Below are positions 11,091 to 27,981 of a stretch of DNA of 64,000 nucleotides, one piece after another (the stretch's first letter is position 1; each line of letters starts with the position of its first letter). The translations under genes and the position numbers were made by a program. The stretch comes from Choricystis sp. odSpoLacu1. Its lineage: Eukaryota > Chlorophyta > Trebouxiophyceae. The stretch lies in the NCBI GenBank assembly GCA_958009055.1, contig OY253649.1, positions 496,001 to 560,000 of the forward strand, written 5' to 3'. The notes below the pieces were generated by a model, which ran no database searches, was not told where the DNA came from, and worked only from the letters and a program-made list of their open reading frames with translations.

Positions 11091-13567
11091 TCACAACCCG
11101 TTGGCTGCACCGCCGCCATTGACCCCACCACCACCACCACCACCCACCGAGTCCACCGAGTCCAGCGGCATGTACTGCGCCATAATGGCCCGCACCTCGG
11201 ACGCCATGGCTGCCCGCAGGCGGACGCGGTAGGCGGCGTACGCGCCGCCCAGGGCGACTGCGAGGGAGGCGACCGCGACGAGCGCGGCGGCCCAGATCGG
11301 CGCGCCGCGCGCGCCGGCCGGCGCGCTGCTGCACACCCCGGTCGCTGCATCGCAGGCATCCAGGTCGCACTTGGGAACGCAGTCCATGCGCCCATTCTGT
11401 TTGAACTCGGTGAAGCAGGGGGGGCAGACACACTCGTGGAGGGGAAAGTCAGGGGTGAGGCGCCCGTGCGCGGCCGCGTCTTTAAACTCCACAATGCGGT
11501 CGTGGCACGCGTGCACGACCTCCTGCTTGCCCTTGATCGTGTACGTCTTGCGCCAGCAGCCGCCATAGTCGGCGGCGCACTCGTCCTTGACGTTGGGGAT
11601 GCACTCGTAGCCGCCGTACGTGTCTTTGCAGGCGCACCGGTCGCACGTGCACTTGGGGTCGAGGTCGGCGGGGGACGCGCTCACACACTCGTTGATGTTG
11701 AGGCAGGATTCGTGGCCGTCGGAGCCGACGTGTGAAATGAAGCCCGACCCGCACGTGCACTCGTACCCCGAGGCCGTGTTGCGGCAGCGCGTCTTGCCGT
11801 CGGAGCGCGCGGCGCAGGCGGCGGCGCCCGCGGAACCCGAGCGGCACGCGTCCCCCGCGGCGGCGGTGCACACCGCAGGCGCGGCGCCCTCCTTGAACCC
11901 GGCACAGATGGCGCGCAGGACGTCGCCATACGCCAGCTTGCCACGATACTGGCGCCGGTTGATGCGAATGGTGGGCAGAATGAACACTTCGCCATCGCCG
12001 TCGGCGCCGCGCTGGCGCGCCATCTCGGCCTCCAGCATCCTGTTCTCTTCATCCGCTTTCACGTTGCCCACGCAGTCGCGCAGATCAGACAAGGAGGACC
12101 AGGAGGTGTCACCAATGTCGGTGAAAACTTTTTCGCCGCACTCGGCGCCGTACTTTTTGGACGCCATCGTGCACCCCTCCCCGAACTTGGTGACGTAGTC
12201 CCACCACACCCACGGCTTGCCGGCGGCATCCGCCAGCTTGAACACGCACAGTTGCCTCAGGTTTTCGGCCACGATGTCGGCCCCTGCATAACCCTCCCGC
12301 AGGTCGCCGTCGGGGTCGGGCGTGCAGTACCGCCCGCCGTGCGTGCACTGCGACTTGCACTCGGCCGATCCCCGGTACGCGGGGGGGCACACCCACACAA
12401 TGTAGTGGGGGGTGAATTTGGTCCAGTTGCCTTCCAGCTGGCGGGCGGCGGGGACAAACTCTTTGATGAACTCTTTTTGAACGTCGCATACGGCGCCGCA
12501 CTGGTCGTTGGAGTTCGACCAAAACTCCCACGCCACCACGTCCGCCTTGGGCAGCACGTCCCCCCAGTCCAGGGTGACGTAGACGTCGGTGCTGGCCATG
12601 AGGGACTTGAGGGCGGCGCCATCAGACTTGGTGATGAAGGCCGCGGGGATCGTGATGTTGCGCAGGTACTTGTACGACACCTCATCCTGATCATCCGGCG
12701 CCTCCATCGTCGTGTGCCTGTCCTCATAGTTGACGACGAGCACGCCCTGGGCGCCCGCCTGCTGCGCGTTCCACACTTTTTCGGCAAACTTGCAGGGGGT
12801 GGCATCCCCGGACATCGGGCCGCGGTCCACCACCATGATGGCGTTGGAGGGCAGGCCGGCCGAGGTGGAGATATGGAAGGGGGGGTCGGCCTCCTGTGGA
12901 ATGGGTTGGGGGAGGGAGTGTGTGTGTCTGTGAGGCGGGGAGGGAGGGTGGTGTTTGTTTCGCGCGGTATTTGTTGACCCCACCTTCCCCACTCACCGAG
13001 AACGGTTGGCACGCGTAGTTGCAGGCGGGGTGGCAATTGTTGGAGTGGCCGTGGCCAGAGTCGACGTAGACGAGCTTGCCCCTGTGTGGTTTGGTGGGCG
13101 GGGGTGGGAGAGAGAAAAGAGCCATCCTGGCCACGCAGGCCAGCGCGCGCGGGTGGCGTGCTCGCCCGCCCCCGCGCCCACTCCGCGCCGCGGGGTTTCA
13201 CGCATCCGGCATCCGTGCCGAGCGAGCAGTCCACAGATGCTGCCCGCTGGGCACGCCCATCGCGCGCCAGCGTGTGGGGGGCGGGCGGGCCGCGCCCCGC
13301 ACTGCCAGCGCGTTGCCCGAGGGGGCGCAGCGACGCGCGCTCCCGCCCGCCATCCCTTCCCCTCCTCCCCACCACTCTCTCTCACATCAATGACCCGCCA
13401 TACAGGGGCGCCCCAAAGTTGGCCAGCGACATCGCAAACGGTCCCTTGGACCGCGCCGACGCGGGCAGGTTGATGCGCACACCCCCCTTCTCCACGATGA
13501 AGCGGGACGCGGCCGGCGACGCCGCTAGCGCCAGGGCCAGGAGCGCGGCCAGCGCGAGCGGACGCAT
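11091..13567 (-). CDS. VSR: Vacuolar sorting receptor (BP80/VSR family)
   Basis: Type I membrane receptor that binds vacuolar cargo in the Golgi/TGN and recycles with clathrin adaptors. Exons: 13386..13567, 12997..13081 and 11091..12893, 689 residues. Signal peptide (MRPLALAALLALALAASPA), then the PA domain (MSLANFGAPLYGG, LVVNYEDR, NITIPAAFITKSDG). The VSR central domain follows with FTPHYIVWVCPPAY, KSQCTHGGRYCTPDPDGD, WVWWDYVTKF and RQYRGKLAYGDVL. Cys-rich EGF-like repeats come next, then one membrane helix near residues 620-643. The tail reads EVRAIMAQYMPLDS, including the YMPL adaptor-binding motif of land-plant VSRs. A Gly/Asn-rich end follows. Head to head with the SURP gene (167 bp). 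Confidence 0.97.
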
Positions 13568-13734
13568 CGCAGGAGGAAGGAGGTTTGTTCGGTCGCGCGA
13601 GCGAACACAAAAAAGGAAAAGGAAAAGTGTCCATTCACAAGAAAAATTGGTCTGCAAAAAACGCGGGGGGGGGCGGCAGCGGCCGGCGCGGCCTCCACAC
13701 ACCAGGCCGCGCCCTCAGCCACATCAACGCCACT

Positions 13735-15132
13735 ATGGATGCCCTGACCGTCACCGGCGTGCCTGAGCCTCTGCACGAGCTGTCCCAGGGAGCGCGCGAC
13801 CCGGCCACAGCCCACCTGCAGCCCGCCCCGTGCGACGGGGACGCGTGGGTGGACCCGTTTGATGGGCGCCTGCTGTTGGATGCGGGAGAGCTGGCGGCGG
13901 CCACGGGGACGGGGAGGAGGCGAGGGAGGGTGGTGGGAAACGACAGCGACGATGACGACGATCAACGAAAGGCGGCACGCGACGAGGTTAGGTGGCGCTA
14001 CCTGCCGGGGCACCCGGTGTACGCCGCTGCTGCTGCGGCAGCGGCGGCGGCGGCGGCGGACGAGCAGGCGCGAGCGCAGGCGGCAGCTGACACGGCCACA
14101 ACCGCGCTGCCGCCGCCACCACCACCCACCACCACACAAAAAAAGCGGGACGGCCCGTTCACGCCCTGGTTTGAGGTGCCGCCCGGCGTCCTGCCTCCGT
14201 CGACCCTGCGTGAGCATGCCGCCGTGGCGGCCACTGCGTCTTTTGTCGCGCACGCAGCGGGTCGCTCCACCGAGCTCGCCCTGCGCGCCGCCCACGGCGC
14301 CGCCCTGGCCTTTCTGGATGCCGACCACGCGCTGCACGGCTACTATGTGTGGTGGCGGGACGTGGGCGTGGGGGCGGGCGTGGGGCGGTCGCCGCCGCAG
14401 GAGGAGGAGGAGAGGGGGGAGGCAGGGGGAGAGGCAATCGATGACGACGACGCATCTGCTGACGCTGGTGCTGCTGGCGATGCAGCCGACTTGCAGACGT
14501 TGCTAGGTGGCTACAGATCATCGGAGGAAGAGGAAGGAGAGGGCGAGCCCGCCTCGAGTGACGACCAAGGCACGCCCACTGCCGCCGTTGCTGCCGGGCC
14601 GGCTCCCCGTCCCCTCGACTATGATGATGATGGCGGTGATGGCGGCGGCGACAGCGGCGGCGGCAGCGGCCAACCGCCGGTGTCTGCAGAACCAGTGGCC
14701 GCAGCCCCCCCATCCCCTCCTCCTCCTCCTCCTCCCCCCGACCCGGCCGCCGACGACCTGGCAGCCAAACAAGCCGCCCGCCGGGCGGCGGCCCGGTCCC
14801 TGCTGGCCCGGCGGGCAGCGGAGGCGGACGACACGGCGCGTGCGGCGGCCGCAGCCACTGTGCGGCGCCACCGGGAGCTGCTGCTGGCTGACGCCGACGG
14901 TGCGGCGCTCAGCCTCACTGCGGCTGAAGCTGATGCCGCGCTGGTGCCGGTGGTGGGCAGGGAGACGGCGGCTGCTGAGGTGCGGCCACACAAGCGCGCC
15001 AAACGATCCGACGACGACGGCGACGCGATCGCGACGCGCGATGCCGACATCGAGGCAGCCGCCGACGGCGGGCCGGATGCGCGGGAGCGGGTGGTGAGGC
15101 GGGTGAGGGAGGCGCTGAGGAGTGTGAAGTGA
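13735..15132 (+). CDS. SURP (SWAP)-domain protein, probable splicing regulator
   Basis: Single exon, 465 residues. Around residues 155-210, LREHAAVAATASFVAHAAGR and ALAFLDADHALHGYYVWWRD fit a SURP module (F-V-A...G, then F-L...H-x-Y-Y). This module is found in SF3A1 and SFSWAP-type splicing factors. The N-terminal part has an acidic DDDDD stretch and WRYLPGHPVY. The middle is low-complexity acidic/Ser/Gly sequence. The C-terminal ~130 residues are Ala/Arg-rich, probably helical, with a basic KRAKRSDDD patch that could be a nuclear signal. I infer a nuclear pre-mRNA splicing role from the SURP module alone. The match is degenerate and no second SURP, G-patch or RS domain is visible. Confidence 0.6.
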   Translation: MDALTVTGVPEPLHELSQGARDPATAHLQPAPCDGDAWVDPFDGRLLLDAGELAAATGTGRRRGRVVGNDSDDDDDQRKAARDEVRWRYLPGHPVYAAAAAAAAAAAADEQARAQAAADTATTALPPPPPPTTTQKKRDGPFTPWFEVPPGVLPPSTLREHAAVAATASFVAHAAGRSTELALRAAHGAALAFLDADHALHGYYVWWRDVGVGAGVGRSPPQEEEERGEAGGEAIDDDDASADAGAAGDAADLQTLLGGYRSSEEEEGEGEPASSDDQGTPTAAVAAGPAPRPLDYDDDGGDGGGDSGGGSGQPPVSAEPVAAAPPSPPPPPPPPDPAADDLAAKQAARRAAARSLLARRAAEADDTARAAAAATVRRHRELLLADADGAALSLTAAEADAALVPVVGRETAAAEVRPHKRAKRSDDDGDAIATRDADIEAAADGGPDARERVVRRVREALRSVK

Positions 15133-15184
15133 GAACGAAACCACAACAAAACCCTTTTTTGTCTCCCCCCCCACTCGCACGACC

Positions 15185-16475
15185 ATGTCGTTGGACGGCT
15201 CGGAAGAAGTGCCCCTGTCTCCACCCACCCCTCCTTCCCCCCTGGCGGCGGCGCCGCTGGCCCCCGCCCCTGTGCACCCCTCGCCCGCGCCCCCGCCCGC
15301 CACCGTGCCTGCTGGCGGTGGGGGCGGCCATCTGATGGCGCCTGCCGCGGACGCGGGCGCGGTGGGCGCTCTGGCAGCCCCCACTGCCGGGCGCCTGGTG
15401 GCGGGCGGCGGCAGCGGCGAGATGGAGCAAACGTTGAACGGTGCGCGGATGGATTGGCAATGGGATGGTTTTTTTTTTTGCGCCCGCGGGTGTGGCTTTC
15501 ACGCCCCGACGCCACGCTCACAAGCACACCCAAACACAGCCATCAAAGGCGGCGCCGTCGGCTTCGCCGCCGCCGTGCGCTCGCGCGCCGCGCGCGCGAG
15601 CGCGGCCGTGCGCCGCTCCGACGCGGCGGCCGCCGTCAAGTCGCTGTCGCTGGGGGCGGCGGCCACGGTCAGCAAGGTGTGTGTGGGTGGGAGTGGTTTG
15701 TGGGGATCGGGAGGAAGTGTGCGGATCAAAAATCAACCACCCACTCTCCTCCCACACTCAGGCCATCGAAGCCACAGAAGACAGGCTGCGCCGCCTGGGA
15801 GGCGGCGCCCTGGCCTCCATCTGCAAGGCGGAAGCGGCGGGCATCCCCTGCCCGCGCGCCGTGCTGCTGGCTGCCTCTGCGGTTGCCGCCGACGCGGCCG
15901 GCGCGGCACGCGACCGCGCCTTTGTCGACGACGCCCCCACCGAACTCGCCGGCTTCCTACTGCAGGAGCTGGAGGATGCTCACTATGCCGTGCTGCCGCC
16001 TCCAGGCACGTCGGCCGCGATCATGGCCACCGCGCTCAAACTGTGGCTGGCCTCACTGCCGTCCCCCCTGCTGGACGACGGCCGGGACGCCGCGTCCGGG
16101 GGCACGCTGGCCTCCTTCATCGGGGCGGGCGTGCCGTCTGCCCCGCCCCGGGCAGCCGCCAGGGCGGCGGCTGGCCTGCCGCCCGCCAACCGGGCGGCCC
16201 TCGGCCTGGTGATCGAGGCCGCCGCCCGTGTCGCGGCCGCGGGGGGCGCCCCCCCCGCCGACATCGCGGCCGCCCTGACGCCGTGCGTGGCGTGGCATGG
16301 AGGGAGTGGGGGTGGCGGGAGTGACGCGCTGCTGCCCGCGCGGCGCGACCTGACGCCTGGCGAAGCGGCCGCAGTCGCCCGCGCCCTAGAGGTGCTGATC
16401 CTCACCGCCGCCGACAGGGCGGGCGGCGGGGAGCCCGGGTCGGCGGAGAGCCCGATGGGCTTTTGGGGGGATTGA
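15185..16475 (+). CDS. RhoGAP-like protein (REN1-type C-terminal half)
   Basis: Exons 15185..15440, 15540..15676 and 15762..16475 give 368 residues; donors are GTGCGC and GTGTGT. The N-terminal ~75 residues are Pro/Ala-rich and disordered. From about residue 130, ASICKAEAAGIPCPRAVLLA is followed by AIMATALKLWLASLPSPLL and LPPANRAALGLVIEAAARVA. The last two resemble the central and later helices of RhoGAP domains, closest in style to plant REN1 (L-K-x-x-L-x-x-L-P-x-P-L, then P-x-N-x-x-x-L). The arginine-finger segment (G-I/L-F/Y-R) is not recognisable, so GTPase activation may be lost. It follows the SURP gene by 52 bp on the same strand. Assignment is by motif similarity only. Confidence 0.45.
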
Positions 16476-16566
16476 AGAGAGAGTGTGTGTGTGTAGAGGC
16501 TGGGTGAAACAAAACAACTAATCAACAAAACACACACTCAAAACTGCAACCCTCTCTCTCCTCGCT

Positions 16567-19334
<2,768 letters not shown>

Positions 19335-19925
19335 GTGGAGAGGGTTGGGAGAGGCTGGCTCACACTGTGTGTCGCACACAACATGCACCACACGACGGGA
19401 GTGTGGTGTCTTGGGGGGCACCGCGTGCGCGCTTTTTCTTTTTTCTTCTGTGAATCAAAAACCCTTGGCGATGTGGAACATGGCTTTTTGGGGGGTGCGG
19501 GGAAGGAACGGGGGTCGCGCCTTTGCGTTGCTTACACACCAGCCCCCGCCTCTTGTTTGTGGTTTTTGCTCGGTCGCGGTGCCGCGACGCCAAGTAAACA
19601 AGGGAAATGAAAAAAAGGAAACACACGCCATCACACGTACTCTCTCCAGCCAGCCAGGGGGGTTCTTGTCTTGCTGCGTGGTGTTCTTTTGCAAAAGGGG
19701 GCTGCTGCGCAGATGGAAAAGGGGGGGGGGGGGGGGTGATTTTTTTTTTTACGGAGGGCGAAAAAAAGGGTTTTGGGGGGGGACGCGAGTGTGTTGCCAG
19801 TCGCGTGGTCGTCTTGCGTATCAGTTTTTGGGGGGACACAAACGTCAATGCATGCTTTGAGGGGGGGATGGTGTTGGTTTTTAACCCGAGTTTGAACGGG
19901 TGTTTCAACCAACCCTCACCTTCGC
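19335..19925. other. Intergenic region between GFUS and GMD stops
   Basis: 591 bp between convergent stops. It contains T-rich and G-rich runs, including about fifteen G near 19722-19737 followed by T10. No conserved open frame. Presumably both 3' UTRs; no terminator motif is recognised. Confidence 0.5.
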
Positions 19926-21935
<2,010 letters not shown>

Positions 21936-22151
21936 TGTGTGAGTGTGGTGTGGGGTTGGTGGTGTGGGGTGGTTTTGAAGGTGAAAAGGAGTGGCGGGAA
22001 GCCAAATGAAGAGGGAGAGTGATCCAGAGCGCTCGCGTCAAGAGACGAGGCGTCGTCCAAATTTTTGCCCAGTCTCGCTTTTTGACAAGCGGGCGCCCTC
22101 CCCGTCCTGCCGTCTCGGAACCGCAGCTGTGACACACACACACACACACAT

Positions 22152-23824
<1,673 letters not shown>

Positions 23825-24021
23825 GAGGGAGGGAGGGCTCACCGCCAGGTGGGGAAAAATGACCAGTTTCTGTTTTTTTGTGTGTTTTTCTGTTTTTTGG
23901 AAATACGGGGCGCACACAGTCGCGAAAATGTTTGTCCACACACGCCGAAGTGAGGGGAAAGAAGAGGGGATGAAACGCAACAAATGGAGAGAGAGGAGCC
24001 CCCAAAAGAACAACCCCCAAC

Positions 24022-25267
24022 TCACTCCTCCGCCACCACCGCCGCCGACGGGGGCAGCGCTTCCTCATCGTGGTCCCAGTAGCAGAACGCGCCATCGCCA
24101 CGGTAGGCGGTGCCCCTGCTGCTGCTGCTGCTGGCGCCTTCACCCTCGCCATCGCTCTCGCTCTCGCTGCCGTCGTCGCTCGTCACCCCCGCCCAGTCCC
24201 CGCTCGGCGGCCCCATCATGTGGGCCATGCGCCGCGCCTTTGTGCGCAGGTAGTCCACCGACTCGGCCCCCGCTTGAACAAGGCAGGGGGTGCGGCTTGT
24301 GACGTTGAGGCCGAGCGCCCTCAACGCGTCGACCTTCCTCGGGTTGTTGGTCATCAACGCCACGCTCTCGATGCGCAGGTCGCCCAGAATCGCCGCCACG
24401 CTGGTGTACTCCCTGCAGTCGTCGGGCAGGCCGAGGGCGCGGTTGGCGTCCACGGTGTCGAGGCCTCCTTCTTGCAGCGCGTACGCCGCGATCTTGTTCG
24501 CCAACCCTATCCCCCGCCCCTCCTGCTGCAGGTAGATGACGAGGCCGCCCTCGGGGGAGGCTTTGATGGCGTCCAACGCCAGCGCGAGTTGGTCGGCGCA
24601 GTCGCACTTGAGGGAGCCAAGCACCTCGGACGTGAAGCACGCGTCGTGCACGCGCAGGGAGACGGAGGTCCCGCCTTCAGGGTGGCCGGAGATGATGGCG
24701 GAGGGCTCGGTGTAGGTGATGCCGCCATCGAGCTGGGGAGTGGGGGGGGGGTGGGGGAGGGTGGGGGGGGGGAGTGGGGGGGGGGGTGGGGGGGGGTGGG
24801 GGGGGGAGTGGGGGGAGGGAAGGTGCGTGGTGGCGCCAGCCGAGAGGGCGGTGGTCGGGGCGTGTGAAATGTCGCCCCCCAGTGTCGGCCCCCCATTTCT
24901 CTCTCTCTCCACACACACACACACACACGCACGCACACACACCAACAACAGCAAGCCACAACTCACCGTGTGCAGGTAGCCTCGCAACCGGAACTTGCCG
25001 CGCCGCGTCGGCAGCAGCGTTTCGGCGACGAATGACGTTTTGCCGGGGGTCGCGTGCGCCTGCCCCGCGCCACTCACGCTTCCTCCTGCTCCACCATCAG
25101 ACAGCGTGCCCCGTCTGGCGTCCAGCGACCCCGACACCGAGGCCGGCACGTGGCGCGGCCACGGACAGCGCGGTGCGGGGGGCGTGCGCGGCGGGGGGGG
25201 GGCGCACCGGGCGCGGGGCGCCGCTGGGGCTGGCGGCGGCGTGGGTGACGAGGCGACTGGCGTCCAT
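24022..25267 (-). CDS. RIBA: GTP cyclohydrolase II, single-domain
   Basis: Opens GTP to 2,5-diamino-6-ribosylamino-pyrimidinone phosphate, the first step of riboflavin synthesis. Exons ~24967..25267 and 24022..24732; about 336 residues. The zinc site is complete: HDACFTSEVLGSLKCDCADQ. Active-site YLQQEGRGIGLANKIAAYAL, VDANRALGLPDD and MTNNPRKVDALRALGLNV follow. Unlike land-plant RIBA there is no N-terminal DHBP synthase domain. A ~60-residue acidic/Ser tail (DDGSESESDGEGEG) ends the protein. The conserved frame has no ATG. The ATG at 25267 (MDASRLVTHAAASPSG, transit-like) is one base out of frame across ten C (25193-25202). The intron's coding strand is almost pure C. Divergent from the YacP-like gene (199 bp). 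Confidence 0.85.
24735..24820. repeat. G-rich tract (G-quadruplex potential) in the RIBA intron
   Basis: The + strand carries many G runs of 5-11 separated by single T or AGT, well beyond the G3+N1-7 pattern needed for several quadruplexes. On the RIBA coding strand this is the C-rich polypyrimidine stretch next to the acceptor, so the quadruplex would form on the template strand. Confidence 0.7.
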
Positions 25268-25466
25268 TGTCGCGGGGGGGGGGGGGGTGGCGCGCTCTGC
25301 CCCGGATGCGCGTTTCTGTGTTTTTGCGGCCGGGCACGCCGTCAGCCAAAGAGTGTCGTCGAGAGCGAGACACGTGGACACACACCGGTCAGGCGAGGTT
25401 TTTTGTCGTTGCCTTCGCGAACACGCGGTGGGGAGAAGCCATGCCGTCACTTTGACAACACACGCC

Positions 25467-26695
25467 ATGCGCTGCACACAGTCGCCGCCCACGCGGCGAC
25501 CGCCGCGAGCGCGGGCTGTGCACGCGGCGGCGCGTAAGGTGAGGGAGGGCAAAATGCGTCAAACCACCTCGTTGACGCCTTCCTCCCTCGCTCACAAACA
25601 CACACTCACACATCACACACAGAAGCAACAGCAACAACAACAACAACAACCGGCCGACGCCACCCCACCCCCCCCTCCCCGCATCGTCAACACGTCGCGC
25701 GTCGGCCTCAAAACCCAGAAACGCCTGGTCGCCGCCGTCAAAGCGGCTGACAGCGGGAGCGATGGTGAGGGTGCAGGCAGTGGTGGTGGTCCCTCCCGCC
25801 CTGTCGTCGCCCGCAAGTTTCGGCGCCCCAAACCCGACAAGGATGCACTTGCCGCGCGTGCTGCCGAGGAGGAAGCCGCCAACGCCGCCTTCAAGGGCAC
25901 GATCAGCGTCACGCTGCGTGGGTTGCACGGGTCGCGGGACCAGTCCCACCCCCCCGTCCTGCTGGTGGATGGTACAACATTGTTTTTCACGCGGCGCGAG
26001 TCCCCCTGGGTGACGCCCAGCGCACCCTCCCCCCCGCCACCCGGGACGCCCTGGTGTCGGGCGTGGCGAGGACGTCCCTGGAGGCGGCAAGGGAAGCCTT
26101 GTTGCATGACATGTGTGACTACTCGATTGTGGCGGGCGTTAAAACTGTCGTCGCGTGGGATGCTATGTATCGCAGGGCCGCTCTCGCGCGCGAGTTGGGC
26201 TTGCCAGCGGGCGCCCTTCCCGGCCTGGAACGTGCGGCATCGGTGGCGGGGGTCGAAGTCGTTTTTTGTGGCGACCGCGACGCCGACGCGTTTGTCATAT
26301 CGGAGGCGTCCCGCCTGGCCGCCGCCGGCGCGCCCCGCGTCCTGGTCGCCTCCTCAGACACGGAAGTCCAGATGTCGCTCGACTTGGCGGCCCACACTGG
26401 GTACGTGTCGGCCGGCATGTTTTTAAAAGAGGTGGCCCGCACCCTGGCCGCGGATGACCACGTCTACGCTGCCCACGTGGCCCCCAGAACGGCAGGCCCC
26501 ACCCAACTGCGCACCGGCATCGCAGGCGGCAAGCTCGCCGGTCTGACCGCTCTCAGGGACAGGCTGCGGCAGGAGGAGGAGGTGAGGTGGGAGGCGGCGC
26601 GGCGGGCGCGGGCGGAGGAGAGGGAGCGGCTGAAGCGGGAAGAGGAGGCGCGGGTGGAGGCGGCGCGGCTCAAGAGGGAGAAGAAGAAGAAGTAG
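25467..26695 (+). CDS. YacP/Rae1-like NYN-domain RNase, with an internal frame break
   Basis: Exons 25467..25538 and 25623..26695. The start (MRCTQSPPTRRPPRARAV) is basic and transit-like. A Gln run and a Pro-rich linker follow, then the NYN/PIN-like domain of the bacterial YacP (Rae1) and plant plastid families. It reads PVLLVDG, YNIVFHAARVPLGDAQRTL, VVFCGDRDADAFVISEASRL, VASSDTEVQMS and GYVSAGMFLKEV. Acidic residues expected for nuclease activity are present. VLLVDG lies in the frame before 25973 and YNIV in another frame from 25973. DGYN is continuous in the family, so one base is missing at 25971-25973. Around it both parts are intact, so I read it as one gene of about 381 residues. The C-terminal ~50 residues are a charged Arg/Glu/Lys helix. 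Role inferred: organellar RNA cleavage. Confidence 0.75.
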
Positions 26696-26901
26696 CAAGA
26701 GTAGAATGGTTTTGTGTTGTGTTAGCTAGTGATTTTTCCGCCAGGCGGTGCTTGAAACCGGGGGTGAAGCGAGAAGCGCCGAAACCAAAAAAACACAAGC
26801 GGTCGTTCGTTTATTTGCCCGCGCGTGTGCGGCCCCCGCGCGCGTATGTCGGCCACTCTCTCACACTCACTCGACACACTCGACACACTCACCCTCCCAC
26901 C

Positions 26902-27854
26902 ATGGCCACCCTGGCCCTGCCCGACGCCTCCTTTGACGGCAGCTGCGTCGCGTCGCCGTCGCCCGGCATCGTGTCGCGCCCCCGCCCCGCGTGGGCGCCG
27001 CCCCCTCCCGATGCGCTGGACCAGGTGGTGGCGTACCTGAAGAAGCGGGACGGGGTGGACAAGGTGAGTGTGTGTGGAGAGGGAGGGTGTCGCAATTCGG
27101 CTTTCATGCGCCCCCCATCCTTTTCGCCCACCCTTTGACGCAGCACCAACCATCATCCCCGACACACACACCACCCCCCCACACACACTAGGTCCTCAAA
27201 ATACTGCGCTACCTTGCCAAGTTCCTGCTCGCCTCCCGCCTGGACCCGTCCTCCCCCTCGTTCACCCGCGCGAAAGCATTCGAGGCCGCCATGGGAGACG
27301 CGCGCAAAGCCTACCGCCTCGGCAAATTCTGTCAAGGCCTCAACGAGCTGAGGCGAGTCGACTACGCCTCTCCCTCTGCCCCCCTGGCCGCCCTAGCGGC
27401 AGGCGGGGATGCAGCCTACTATTTTTTGGAGCAGCTCACGTGGTTGATTCGAGCGGGCGTCCTGCCCAAGCGCTACGCCCGCCGCGTCGCCCGCGCGTCG
27501 GCGGCGGCCGAGCTGCTGGGGTACGTGGGGTCCGCCTCCCTGGCCGCCCTGCGCATCGCGGCCGCGTCCCAGCGGGAGGCGACGCTGGCGGCCACGCTGG
27601 CCGCTGTCACGTCAGTCGACGCCGCCGTCTCCCCCCACACCGACAGTCCTCGTGCCCGCGCTCTGGACGTCGAATTGGCCGCGGTGGCGGCCGCGCGGCG
27701 GGGGGCGGAGCGGGCCCTGCTGCAGGACGCGTGCGACACAGTTTTGGCTTTATCTGACTTGACGGACGGACGGGTGGCCTCCTCCAAAACTGTGCTGGCG
27801 ATTGCGGGGCTGACGTCTGCGGTTTTGGGTGCCAGGAAGGTTTGGGGTAAATGA
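26902..27854 (+). CDS. PEX11: Peroxisomal membrane protein PEX11
   Basis: Peroxisome-elongation and division peroxin. Exons 26902..27063 and 27192..27854; 274 residues. After ~30 low-complexity residues, DALDQVVAYLKKRDGVDKVL runs into KILRYLAKFLLASRL, the amphipathic helix that bends the membrane. ARKAYRLGKFCQGLNELRRV follows, which is the family signature, and then AAYYFLEQLTWLIRAGVLP. Two C-terminal hydrophobic segments end with a basic GARKVWGK. Closest in layout to plant PEX11C/D/E. The phase 0 intron interrupts the helix exactly where the sequence resumes with VLKILRY. It lies 206 bp after the YacP-like gene on the same strand. Confidence 0.92.
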
Positions 27855-27981
27855 TGTGTGTGTGCTGTTTTTCGACACCCGTGTGTACTTTTTTTGACAG
27901 TTGTTTTTTGTTAAACTTGAAATATTTTTTTCCCTCGACGAAAACAAAAGCAATTCAGCAGAGCATGCCTTCACAATTCTT

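Noticed and set aside
10238..11122. 294-residue frame between SDP1 and VSR
   Set aside because: Cys/Phe/Pro-rich translation of C/T runs, overlapping the VSR 3' end on the other strand; no domain.
19335..19925. Possible small genes between GFUS and GMD
   Set aside because: Frames are Gly/Phe/Trp- or Pro-rich products of G and T runs, without splice support or homology.
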